From contig NZ_VHLG01000002.1 of the NCBI RefSeq assembly GCF_006516955.1, forward strand, positions 1-64,000: 64,000 bases of DNA, given 5' to 3'. Shown here piece after piece: positions 1 to 7,866 of this stretch (positions are counted from its first letter, which is position 1; every line of letters starts with the position of its first letter). This stretch comes from Martelella alba. Its GTDB lineage: Bacteria; Pseudomonadota; Alphaproteobacteria; Rhizobiales; Rhizobiaceae. The translations under genes and the position numbers were made by a program. The notes below the pieces were generated by a model. The model ran no database searches. It had not been told where the DNA came from and saw nothing but the letters and a program-made list of their open reading frames with translations.

Positions 1-104
1 TCCAGGCCATTCACGGATTGCAGGTGAAGCTCGAATATGACGGCAGCTTCGCCGATGGCTATCAGTCCCATGTCGGCTCCATCCGGCTCGGTTACCGGTT
101 CTGA
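1..104 (+). CDS. Autotransporter-type outer-membrane beta-barrel protein, C-terminal end only
   Basis: Only the last 33 codons are in the window, ending in TGA at 102-104. The peptide has alternating polar and hydrophobic residues and finishes GSIRLGYRF. A terminal aromatic Phe is the sorting signal of outer-membrane barrels read by the BAM complex, and the tail (YDGSFADGYQSHVGSIRLGYRF region) resembles the last strands of type V autotransporter translocator domains. The passenger domain and function lie left of the window and cannot be judged. Confidence 0.7.
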   Translation, partial: QAIHGLQVKLEYDGSFADGYQSHVGSIRLGYRF

Positions 105-140
105 TACGGTTCTCTCATCGGTCTGCGCGCCATCTCGCAA

Positions 141-176
141 GCACCGGACTGGTGGCAAACTCTGCCTGTCCGGTGC
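141..176 (+). terminator. Inverted repeat after the autotransporter gene
   Basis: A perfect 9-bp stem (GCACCGGAC at 141-149, GTCCGGTGC at 168-176) encloses an 18-nt loop, 36 bp after the stop codon. No clear T-tract follows, so it may be a weak or Rho-assisted terminator, or a remnant of the nearby insertion sequence. Confidence 0.4.
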
Positions 177-177
177 C

Positions 178-363
178 CTAGCTTTTGGCCCATACGGTTA
201 GCGTTGAACTGACGTGATCCGGCCCGTTATCACCCCTGCTTGCCAGCGGCTTGCCCCGCCATTCGATGATCTGGTCGAGATTGCACACGCCCCACTCGCC
301 CGGCAGCGAGAAGCAAGGCTCGATGTCCGGTCCCTTCCGGTTGAAATCTCCAATACATTCAAA
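178..363 (-). pseudogene. IS3-family transposase (OrfB) remnant
   Basis: About 62 codons on the minus strand read ...GDFNRKG..., ...FSLPGEW..., LDQIIEWRGKPLAS and DNGPDHVSSTLTVWAK, then stop. This matches the core of IS3-family integrase domains, where the DDE aspartate lies in a (V)DNGPE(Y/F) block preceded by an LDQ..EWRGKP helix and a DFNREG strand. The piece lacks the HTH orfA, the first and last catalytic residues and both terminal repeats. The expected Glu after DNGP is Asp here. It is a dead fragment beside the end of a glycosyltransferase gene, suggesting an old insertion at the edge of the exopolysaccharide locus. Confidence 0.7.
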
Positions 364-398
364 AGCCGGAACCGGCGCCCGTTGGACGCCCGTTCTGT

Positions 399-1406
399 TT
401 ATGCGGCCATCTGCAACCGGTTTGATTGGCCTGAAAGAGCCTGCAACAAAGCGAGCCACCCGTCCAAAAAACGATCCCCAGCGCGTCTTGCACAGGCCCT
501 CCCACGGCCGCTATCACCCAGACCGGCATGCACGTCGAATGCATTCAGGAAACGGGCCCAGCCATCCGGGGTGTTGTCGCCGACTGCAATGGCTCCGTTT
601 TCGATATGGCCGGCCAACCCGTCGGCAGACGACGCTATAACGGGTCTGCCAGCAGCCATCGCCTCGAGAGCCACAAGACCATAGGGTTCGAAGCGCGACG
701 GCATGGCGATCATGTCACAGCGGGCCATGGCCGCGGCGGGATGTTCGACATAGCCATGGAACACAATACGCGGATCGTTGCCTGCCAGTGCTTTCAACTG
801 CTGTTCCTGCGCGCCGCTGCCATAGAAATGCAATTCGAAATCCTGACGCACAGATCGAACAAATCCTTCGATGAGGATATCGAAACCCTTCTGCCTGTCG
901 AAACGACCAAGCGCGCCGATCACCGTTTTTCCGCTTTTCACCGGGTCAGGCAGAGCGAAAAAATCATCCAGATCAACGCAGGGGCTGATAATTGCCAACC
1001 GTTCAGGGTCGACAAATTTCCGGCCAAGCCACTGCCCCTGCTGCGGACTGACCGCCACAACGGTATCAAACAGAGCATAGGCCGCCGCCACAAGCGTCTC
1101 AAAACGGTCGCGGTTTTTCACTTGTGCGGCAACGAAACGTTCGGAATAGCTGTGTTCCACATGGATGAGTGGTGTTGCTGCATACCGCGCACGCAACGCT
1201 GTGATCAGCGGCATGTTCCGCCAGCAAACCGAAAGATGAGATATAACGGCCTTGGCATCAGACAGACGCGGTGCCGAAAGCTGGCCACGCCTGATGCGAA
1301 CGATGTCATGTTTTTCCTCATCATTTCCGATTGTAGCGGCCAAATGATCGAGCATCCGGTTGACACCGCCGAAGCCAGCATCATCAACAAGGTGATAGAC
1401 GGTCAT
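399..1406 (-). CDS. Glycosyltransferase family 4 (GT-B fold)
   Basis: 335 aa. The start is the ATG at 1406 (MTVYHLVDDAGFGG) because AGGAGGAGCAG lies directly upstream; a longer reading would overlap the next gene. The N-terminal half has the glycine-rich acceptor loop GFGGVNRM. The C-terminal half carries VIGALGRFDRQKGFDILIE and EPYGLVALEAMAAGRPV, the GT4 EX7E donor-nucleotide signature. It transfers a sugar from a nucleotide sugar onto a lipid-linked intermediate at the cytoplasmic face. It is the last gene of the minus-strand operon flippase, GT2, GT2, GT4. Its last codons approach the IS3 remnant, so the native C-terminus could have been altered, although the length is normal. Confidence 0.8.
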   Translation of the reverse strand: MTVYHLVDDAGFGGVNRMLDHLAATIGNDEEKHDIVRIRRGQLSAPRLSDAKAVISHLSVCWRNMPLITALRARYAATPLIHVEHSYSERFVAAQVKNRDRFETLVAAAYALFDTVVAVSPQQGQWLGRKFVDPERLAIISPCVDLDDFFALPDPVKSGKTVIGALGRFDRQKGFDILIEGFVRSVRQDFELHFYGSGAQEQQLKALAGNDPRIVFHGYVEHPAAAMARCDMIAMPSRFEPYGLVALEAMAAGRPVIASSADGLAGHIENGAIAVGDNTPDGWARFLNAFDVHAGLGDSGRGRACARRAGDRFLDGWLALLQALSGQSNRLQMAA

Positions 1407-1425
1407 ATTCTGCTCCTCCTGAAAT

Positions 1426-2421
1426 TTAGACGTTGCTGCCGCCCAGAAGACGGCTTTCGACATTGCTGTAGATCGTCTCGCCTGCGAGCGCGATAAAGGC
1501 AGCTGCGGCAAGGGTGACTGTGGACTTCACTGGTTCTTCGATGAAGGGGCGCGGCGATTTCGCCAGAGAACGCAGTGCGAGCGAGAAAGCCTTCCTGCCC
1601 TGACGCATGGAGACACAGCGCCGCGCCAGATAGCGAAGCTGATAAGCGGCAGCCCGTTCACCATGCCGCGCAACCAGTTCAGGCGCGATGCGTGCCATTT
1701 TGTCACGCATTGCAAGCCAGGTTTTGAACTGTTTCTCGACGTTGGCGGAAAGCCCGCCAATATGGATACGATAGAGCGTCAGATGCCCCGGAATACCCTC
1801 AATTCTCCAGTCCTGCGTCAGGATAAAACGCAGCCAGCCCTCGATGTCATCCGACTGACGGAAATTTTCATCGAACCACCAGTCACGCTCGACCTCGCCG
1901 ACCGGACGATAGGCAAAGCCTTCAAGCGCTTCCGCGCGGATGACAGCGGCGGAACCATTGCCTATCGGGTTGCGGCAAAAAACGTCAGCTGCAGTGATGT
2001 TCTTCAGTTTCGGCGATTGCTTGATGCCAACGGCTTTCCCATCACAGTCAATCAGGCTCGAGCCGGAGAAGCTGATACCGACGTCCGGGTTTTCCTCAAG
2101 ATGGCGAATATGCAGTTCAAGCTTTTCGGGAAGCCACAGATCATCGGCATCACAAAAGCCGATATAGACACCCCTTGCAGCAGCGATCCCTGTATTGTGA
2201 GCGCCGGCCAAGCCGCGATTCGGCTGGGAGATCAAACGGATACGTGGATCAGCATAGCGTTTGACCGTGGCGGCAGTCATGTCAGTCGATCCGTCATCGA
2301 CGACGATGATCTCGAAATCAGTGAAGGTCTGATCGAGAAGAGAAGCGATGGTTTCGCGAATGGTGACGGCGGCATTGAAAGCCGGAACGACGATGCTGGC
2401 GATAGGTGCGTGATTTTTCAC
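1426..2421 (-). CDS. Glycosyltransferase family 2
   Basis: 331 aa, GT-A fold. GTG at 2421 is preferred because GGAGGA lies 9-14 bases before it; the TTG fifteen bases further upstream would include the ribosome binding site in the coding sequence. Motifs: SIVVPAFNAA, EIIVVDDGSTD (nucleotide contact) and FCDADDLW (the metal-binding DXD equivalent). The C-terminal third has a hydrophobic stretch near the end (AAAAFIALAGETIYSN), possibly membrane-associated. It resembles the next gene in layout, and the two probably add consecutive sugars of the repeat unit. Acceptor and donor cannot be told from sequence. Confidence 0.85.
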   Translation of the reverse strand: MKNHAPIASIVVPAFNAAVTIRETIASLLDQTFTDFEIIVVDDGSTDMTAATVKRYADPRIRLISQPNRGLAGAHNTGIAAARGVYIGFCDADDLWLPEKLELHIRHLEENPDVGISFSGSSLIDCDGKAVGIKQSPKLKNITAADVFCRNPIGNGSAAVIRAEALEGFAYRPVGEVERDWWFDENFRQSDDIEGWLRFILTQDWRIEGIPGHLTLYRIHIGGLSANVEKQFKTWLAMRDKMARIAPELVARHGERAAAYQLRYLARRCVSMRQGRKAFSLALRSLAKSPRPFIEEPVKSTVTLAAAAFIALAGETIYSNVESRLLGGSNV

Positions 2422-2443
2422 GACGAGATCCTCCAAATGATGA

Positions 2444-3382
2444 TTACTGGCTTTGCGACATGCGATTGAAAAGGCGCGGACTCAGTGCTTCGACCATTGC
2501 GGCAGCGAGTGTCAGAACGCCGCGACGACGGTGTCTGAAAAAGCCGCGAGGGCTCAGCCATAGCGCTTGCGTTACGAGCTTGAGCGCGGTTCCGCGCGCG
2601 CATTCCAGCCGAAGCGCCCGGCGGGCGAGGTAGCGCAGATGTGTTGCCTTTGCCGCCTTGATTTCATCGTTTGACAAGGCAACATTCATTTTACTGGCGC
2701 TGGCGAGAGCGGCATTCCAGGACTGGCGCATAGCCGGAAGATCCGACGACAGGCCACCGCGGCTTGCCCGGTAACAGGTCAAGACCGTATCGATGCCCTC
2801 AATCCGCGCGCCTTTTGCCGCGAGACGCACCAGCCACTCCACGTCTTCCCCGTGAACGATTCCCGGATCAAAACCACCTAACGCGAGAAAGACCTGACGT
2901 TTTGCAACGATATTGGACATTGTGCATGTCTCGTTTTCGGCGATCAGATCCGCCACCGTCAGCGGCGACTTCGATACCGACGAACGGGCTTCGACGTCCG
3001 AGACGGAGCGACTGAAAAACGCAACACGTCCATAAGCCAAGTCCGGAGCATCCGCGGCGGCAAACCGTTTGTCAAAAATCGCCAGCCGCTCCATCGGCCA
3101 GATATCGTCAGCATCCAGAAAGGCGATCAGCTCACCGCGCGCCAGTTCAAAGACAGCGCGATTGCGCGCAGCGCTCGGACCGGCATTCGTCTGGGAATAG
3201 AGCCGAACGCGGTGACTTTTTTGAACAAAGCCATCGACGACGGACACTGTTCCGTCCGTTGACCCATCATCGACGACGATGACTTCGAAGTCCTGAAAGC
3301 TCTGATCCAGCGCCGATGTCAGCGTGGCGGCGATGGTTTTCTCAGCATTATAGCAAGGAACGACGATGGAAATCTTGGGCAT
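2444..3382 (-). CDS. Glycosyltransferase family 2
   Basis: 312 aa with ISIVVPCYNAEKT, EVIVVDDGSTDGT and FLDADDIW, the GT-A signature set. It starts 2 bp after the flippase stop codon with GGGAG upstream, so the genes are co-transcribed and probably coupled. The C-terminal region (RYLARRALRLECARG, LWLSPRGFFRHR) parallels the equivalent part of the neighbouring GT2 (RYLARRCVSMRQGRKAF), which suggests the two arose by duplication. Predicted cytoplasmic transferase in assembly of a lipid-linked exopolysaccharide repeat unit. Confidence 0.85.
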   Translation of the reverse strand: MPKISIVVPCYNAEKTIAATLTSALDQSFQDFEVIVVDDGSTDGTVSVVDGFVQKSHRVRLYSQTNAGPSAARNRAVFELARGELIAFLDADDIWPMERLAIFDKRFAAADAPDLAYGRVAFFSRSVSDVEARSSVSKSPLTVADLIAENETCTMSNIVAKRQVFLALGGFDPGIVHGEDVEWLVRLAAKGARIEGIDTVLTCYRASRGGLSSDLPAMRQSWNAALASASKMNVALSNDEIKAAKATHLRYLARRALRLECARGTALKLVTQALWLSPRGFFRHRRRGVLTLAAAMVEALSPRLFNRMSQSQ

Positions 3383-3384
3383 GA

Positions 3385-4662
3385 TCAGGCTCCCTGGAGC
3401 GAGCGGCTCAAACCGGCCGGAAAACGTGTTGAGAATGCGTTCAGAAGAACGGGCATAGCGATGACGGCCTGAACAAACGTCGTAGCTGCGAGCGTTGCCC
3501 AGGCAAGCGCCATCAGGCCATAGGGCGCAGCGATCAGGGAGACTGCCGTGATGCTTGCGCCGGCAGTCAGAGACAGAACCAGCTCACGGTCTGCACGCCC
3601 GCCCGAGCGCAGCCATTGCCCCGTGACCGACCAGAGCATGTTCGGAATCGCGGTGAGGCAAATGATCGCGACAAGCGGCGCAACTGACGACCATTTCTCA
3701 CCGAAGATCAACGGTACGTAGGATGATGCAGCAAAGGATTGCGACAGCGCTATCATTGCGATCGTGGTCATGGCCAGCATCAGGCCACGCTTGAGGGCGG
3801 CCGGACGATCGACACTTGTCGACAGATAGGGAAACAGCACCGTTGACAAAGCCGTCGCTAGCGAGGTTGATATCCCGACCCCGGCATTGAAGGCGAAGAA
3901 ATAGATGCCGAGCGCTTCAGTGCCGAGCGCCGCACCAACAATCAGTTTATCGGCCTGACCTCTTATGCTCTTGACGAATTCAATGCCAAGAACAGAAGCG
4001 CCAAAACGAAGGAAGGGTTTCAGTGGCGCGGCGGCTATATCCTTGTCCGGCTGCCACTGTACGAGCCGGCGCATGCCGAACAGCCAAACGGGTGCCGAGA
4101 TGAGTTTCGGCAAGACAACGGCGACAGGGCTCGGAAACAATGCGACGAGGATGCAGGTCATCAGATTAGCGCCAACATTCTGAGCGCCGGAGACAGCTGC
4201 TGTACGTGCAAACATCCCCTGGCGCATGGCGAGCGCACATTGTACTAGGCCCCCCGGCATAAACAGATATTCAAGACCGAGCAGAGCCATCAGCGCAAAA
4301 GCCATAACGCTGCCGCCGAACAGCCAGATCGTGGCGCCGACGGCAATCTGCAGCAAGGTCAACCCAGAGCACCATGCCCAGAAAATGTGGCGCGCGCGCT
4401 TGCAGACCGCCTCAAGTTCAGCATCTTCGGCAATGATGATACGCTGCCCGACACCGTTTTCAGCAAGCGACTTCAAAATGTCAGAGCCTGCCATCACGGC
4501 TGCGGCCATGCCTATTTCAGCCGGCGAGAGAAACCGTGCCATGACGACAACAGTTGCAAGCCGCGACATTTTTGCTGCAGCCTCTGACGCAAGATAGGCA
4601 GACGTTCCACGCAGAAGCGGTGAAGATAAAAGCCTCGCCATTTTCAGTCTTAAAGAATTCAT
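3385..4662 (-). CDS. Oligosaccharide flippase family protein (Wzx-like)
   Basis: 425 aa and very hydrophobic, with about twelve membrane segments spread over its length, as in the polysaccharide-transporter/MOP flippase superfamily. The N-terminal RFLSPAEIGMAAAVMAGSDI and the central GQADKLIVGAALGTEALGIYFFA match conserved positions of Wzx/RfbX/ExoT proteins. It should move the undecaprenyl-linked repeat unit across the inner membrane for polymerisation outside. First gene of the minus-strand operon. ATG at 4662 has AGGTAG close upstream; an ATG eight codons in (MARLLSS) is an alternative. Confidence 0.85.
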   Translation of the reverse strand: MNSLRLKMARLLSSPLLRGTSAYLASEAAAKMSRLATVVVMARFLSPAEIGMAAAVMAGSDILKSLAENGVGQRIIIAEDAELEAVCKRARHIFWAWCSGLTLLQIAVGATIWLFGGSVMAFALMALLGLEYLFMPGGLVQCALAMRQGMFARTAAVSGAQNVGANLMTCILVALFPSPVAVVLPKLISAPVWLFGMRRLVQWQPDKDIAAAPLKPFLRFGASVLGIEFVKSIRGQADKLIVGAALGTEALGIYFFAFNAGVGISTSLATALSTVLFPYLSTSVDRPAALKRGLMLAMTTIAMIALSQSFAASSYVPLIFGEKWSSVAPLVAIICLTAIPNMLWSVTGQWLRSGGRADRELVLSLTAGASITAVSLIAAPYGLMALAWATLAATTFVQAVIAMPVLLNAFSTRFPAGLSRSLQGA

Positions 4663-4880
4663 CTACCTATCCAGACCTGTCTTGATCAGTGGACGCCAGG
4701 TTTTGTTGTGTTAGGTTTATAAGTTATGAGGTGTTGCTCTGTGACGGTTCCGAAGGTCAGCCGAACACGCTTTTGGTTTCGGGGCCTATCCTTTGGCATA
4801 GGCGACAGACAGCATAAGCGTGTGACTTATTAGGCGTATCAACGGCCAAATCTTGAGGTCGTATTTGCAAGTATGGGTTC
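4663..4880 (+). promoter_or_regulatory. Divergent intergenic region between flippase and export lipoprotein
   Basis: 218 bp separating the minus-strand flippase-GT operon from the plus-strand export gene. It is AT-richer than its flanks around 4700-4735 and must hold promoters for both units. I see no convincing paired -35/-10 boxes or palindromic operator. Confidence 0.4.
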
Positions 4881-6101
4881 GTGCAGTTGAAAAACCGTCC
4901 GACATTGACATTCAGCCGTATCGCGGTCGTTTCGATACTCGCCCTTACGCAAGGTTGCGCTTCGCTCGAACCAATCCAAAACACCGAAAACGTGAAGCAA
5001 GGCGAAAGCTATCAGGCACAGTATCGAGCAACGTCCGATACTGGGACGGAACGCAAGAACAGATCTTCCGTGCTGATGAACGCCCAGAGCTGCGCGCCTG
5101 ACCAGAAGCTGGGGCCTGCCGGCAGCCACATCTTGCCGCCTGAGATCGACATTCTATCGCCCGGCGATCTGATCGACGTATCGATCTCCGACGATGACGT
5201 GATCTCGGGAAAATACGAAATCTCCCAGGATGGTATGTTGCGGCTGATGCATGTACCACCGGTGATCGCCAAGGGGCGGTCCGTCGACGCGGTCGAGGCT
5301 GCTGTTCGCAAGGTTCTCATCGATGGCGGGCTTTACAATATTGTACCATTGGTCTCGATCCGGGTCATGGATTTCGCACCGGCACGCGTTTTTGTCGCCG
5401 GTGCGGTCTTCGAGCCCGGATCCGTGACCGTCGGTGCTATCGCCAGTACGTCCATCGATCGACTGCGGCAGGAAACCATTGGCGGCCGGACAAGCGAACG
5501 GCGTCTGGCCCGGGCGCTTCAATCGGCCGGTGGTGTGCGTCCGGATGCAGACCTTTCCCGCGTGGCCGTTGTGCGCGGCGGACATAAAAACGTCTACGAT
5601 ATGCGACCTGTCATCACTGGACATGCCTATCCGGATCCCCTTCTGCTCGAAGGAGACCAGATTGAAATCCCGAGCCGCGATTGTTTCCAGGAAGAGCTGA
5701 TGGTGCCATCAGCGGTGTCACCACCGGGCGTCAAGGTTTTCATGTCAAACCTTTCCGTCCCAGCCTCGTCCAACGCCCAGGCAGCCATTTCCAAGGATAC
5801 GGTGGAACTGCGCTATGGCACGCGCTTCTTGCAGGCCGTATTCAGTCTGAATTGTGTCGGCGGCGCAAGGCTCACCAATTCCAACCGATCTGCCGTGCTG
5901 TTTACACGCAACCCGATCACTGGCCAGTCGATCGTCATCGAGCGCAATCTTGAACAGCTGCTGCGGCGCGGCGACCGTGACGACTTTGATCCTTATCTGA
6001 TGCCAGGCGATGCGCTGGCCTGCTATGATTCTTCCGTGATCAATATCACCGATCTGGCGACCAAAATCGGCATCATCGGTGCGCTCGGCGTGATCATGTA
6101 A
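4881..6101 (+). CDS. Polysaccharide export outer-membrane lipoprotein (Wza/GumB/ExoF type)
   Basis: 406 aa from GTG at 4881, the only in-frame start before the signal sequence. The N-terminus has a hydrophobic core (IAVVSILALTQ) followed by GCAS, a lipobox-like site although Gln at -2 is unusual. Residues about 90-180 are the Poly_export domain (LSPGDLIDVSISDD, ISQDGMLRLMHVPPV). SLBB-like segments follow (RVFVAGAVFEPGS and LLEGDQIEIPS). It should form the outer-membrane channel for the polymer. It stands alone on its strand, facing the initiating transferase convergently. No strong Shine-Dalgarno sequence precedes the GTG. Confidence 0.8.
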   Translation: MQLKNRPTLTFSRIAVVSILALTQGCASLEPIQNTENVKQGESYQAQYRATSDTGTERKNRSSVLMNAQSCAPDQKLGPAGSHILPPEIDILSPGDLIDVSISDDDVISGKYEISQDGMLRLMHVPPVIAKGRSVDAVEAAVRKVLIDGGLYNIVPLVSIRVMDFAPARVFVAGAVFEPGSVTVGAIASTSIDRLRQETIGGRTSERRLARALQSAGGVRPDADLSRVAVVRGGHKNVYDMRPVITGHAYPDPLLLEGDQIEIPSRDCFQEELMVPSAVSPPGVKVFMSNLSVPASSNAQAAISKDTVELRYGTRFLQAVFSLNCVGGARLTNSNRSAVLFTRNPITGQSIVIERNLEQLLRRGDRDDFDPYLMPGDALACYDSSVINITDLATKIGIIGALGVIM

Positions 6102-6130
6102 GCCAGTCGGGATCTCAGTCTTCAAACAAA

Positions 6131-6165
6131 AATGGCAGACGCCCGAGCGAAGGGCACCCGCCATT
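6131..6165. terminator. Hairpin between convergent genes
   Basis: AATGGC at 6131-6136 pairs with GCCATT at 6160-6165, with an inner GCCC/GGGC helix. It lies between the stops of the export lipoprotein and the minus-strand transferase. There is an A-rich stretch on the left (caaacaaaaa), giving a T-tract on the minus strand, so it fits a terminator for the minus-strand gene best. Confidence 0.5.
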
Positions 6166-6184
6166 TCAGCGCTGGACGCGAAGT

Positions 6185-7540
6185 TCAGTAGGCACCGCGC
6201 CCCGAGAGCACAGCACGAACTGTCAGAGCCAGGATCGTCAGGTCGAGCACGATGCTGCGCGATTGAATATAGGCTTTGTCCATCTGCAGCATCCGTTCAA
6301 AGCCGATTTCGGCACGCCCCGAAACCTGCCAGAGTCCCGTGATCCCAGGCTTTGCAGCCAGCCGCGACAGCGCCTCGGCTGTATAGGCAGTAACCTCCTG
6401 CTGCAACGCCGGGCGTGGACCAACCAACGACATATTGCCCTTCAAGACATTAAAGAGCTGCGGCAGCTCATCAATTGATAACTTCCGCATAACCCGGCCC
6501 ACCGGCGTAATGCGAGGATCCCTACGCGACTTGAAGCAGATACCTTCTCGGTCGCTGAGTTCAAGCAGCGCCGCGCGGCGGGCTTCCGCATCTCTATACA
6601 TCGACCGGAATTTATACATGGTGAAGGGAGCGCCATTCTCGCCAATCCGCGTCTGACGGAAGAGAACCGGTCCCCTTGAAGTCATGGCAATGGCAAGTGC
6701 TGTTGTCGCCATCAACGGCGCCAGCATCACAAGAGCCGCCGAAGAAATTGTGATATCAAGGATGCGCTTGCCGCGCACATTCGACCGCGTATTTCGCGCA
6801 GCGCGCGTCGCCCATGCTTCGCGAACGGCATTGAAAACAAAGCGGGCATTGCCGACCAGATAACGCTTCGCCATCCGCCGCGGCTCCATCAACAACCGCC
6901 ATACCCATTCGCATCCAGCCTTTCGAAAGACCAGCGGTGCACGAGCAACCCGCCCGGACCAGAAATCGAACTGGGCACCGACCCCCATGACCAGGCCGGC
7001 GCGAAGCTTATGCCGGTTGCGGGCGATCCAGACATCCTGCATCGGCACGCCAAGCGCTACGAGGACTATATCAGCCCCCGAATGATTGATTTCCGCGATT
7101 ATGCTGGCTTCGTCATCCCTGCTGAAATAGCCATCACGTGTCCCGGCGATCTTGAGCCCTTGTGCAAGCGCGCATGCCCGCTTTGCAGCCTCCTGGGCCA
7201 CCCCCTCCCGGCTGCCGAAGAAAAAGACCGAACGGCCGCGTCTTGCGGCTTCCCGACAGAGCGGAACGAACAGATCTGTGCCATTGAGATTGGCTGCAAA
7301 GCTCTTGTTCTGCAGCTTGGCTGCAAGCTTCATTCCCGAACCGTCGGGAAGCAGATAATCGGCCCTGCTGATGGCCCAACGATAAGATGCATCATCCCGA
7401 TGTGTATTCATGCAATGGGCATTCATAAATGCCACCGTGCGAGGAACCTCGGGCGCGTCCAGAAGAGCGCTGACAGCCTCCTGCTGCGAAGCGCTGACGA
7501 TAGGAAGTCCGAAAAGCGAAACTGTTCCGAAAGCAACCAT
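6185..7540 (-). CDS. Fused WecG/TagA/CpsF glycosyltransferase and initiating sugar-phosphate transferase
   Basis: 451 aa from ATG at 7540, chosen because GGAGGG lies 5 bases upstream; a longer open frame has no such site. Residues about 1-230 form a WecG/TagA/CpsF (GT26) domain with FMNAHCMNT, YLLPDGSGMK, FFFGSREG and LVALGVPMQD. Residues about 260-451 form a bacterial sugar transferase domain (WcaJ/ExoY type) with a membrane segment (ISSAALVMLAPLMATTALAI), YKFRSMYRDAE, SIDELPQLFNVLKGNMSLVG, GPRP and GITGLWQVSGR. The second domain should load the first sugar phosphate on undecaprenyl phosphate. The first would add the next sugar. Having both in one chain couples priming and the second step. 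Confidence 0.85.
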   Translation of the reverse strand: MVAFGTVSLFGLPIVSASQQEAVSALLDAPEVPRTVAFMNAHCMNTHRDDASYRWAISRADYLLPDGSGMKLAAKLQNKSFAANLNGTDLFVPLCREAARRGRSVFFFGSREGVAQEAAKRACALAQGLKIAGTRDGYFSRDDEASIIAEINHSGADIVLVALGVPMQDVWIARNRHKLRAGLVMGVGAQFDFWSGRVARAPLVFRKAGCEWVWRLLMEPRRMAKRYLVGNARFVFNAVREAWATRAARNTRSNVRGKRILDITISSAALVMLAPLMATTALAIAMTSRGPVLFRQTRIGENGAPFTMYKFRSMYRDAEARRAALLELSDREGICFKSRRDPRITPVGRVMRKLSIDELPQLFNVLKGNMSLVGPRPALQQEVTAYTAEALSRLAAKPGITGLWQVSGRAEIGFERMLQMDKAYIQSRSIVLDLTILALTVRAVLSGRGAY

Positions 7541-7866
7541 ATGACCCTCCATCTGACGTGTTGCGAACTGGGGGCAAACATGTCGCAAACCTTGCTGGGG
7601 CGCCTTATCGAGGAAGGAGAGAGAGCCGTTCTTAAAGGATAGGCAATCGCGGGAGCGACCGATCTCGCCTGCGCCATCGGGTGACCAACCTATCCGATGG
7701 AAGACGTGAGCAGCGTCGGCGCAAGCACACCGCATACCCCGGCATCAAATGCTATCCAAAAGCGTAGCCTGACATGCGAAAGGGTTCGTCCGCCATGCCA
7801 AGGCCCCCCAACAGCTTGCGGTCGAAGCGGTATCAAACAGACAAATTCACCACGGGGGACCGTTTC
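7541..7866. promoter_or_regulatory. Divergent intergenic region, exopolysaccharide locus
   Basis: 326 bp between the fused transferase (minus) and the chain-length gene (plus). No gene is supported here, although open frames run through it on both strands. It contains an inverted repeat, CATCGG at 7675-7680 and CCGATG at 7695-7700 separated by 14 bp, possibly an operator. Promoters for both directions are expected but no clear boxes are seen. Confidence 0.4.

Noticed and set aside
528-1496. 322-codon plus-strand frame across the GT4 gene
   Set aside because: Antisense to a glycosyltransferase with intact motifs; no ribosome site or family match.
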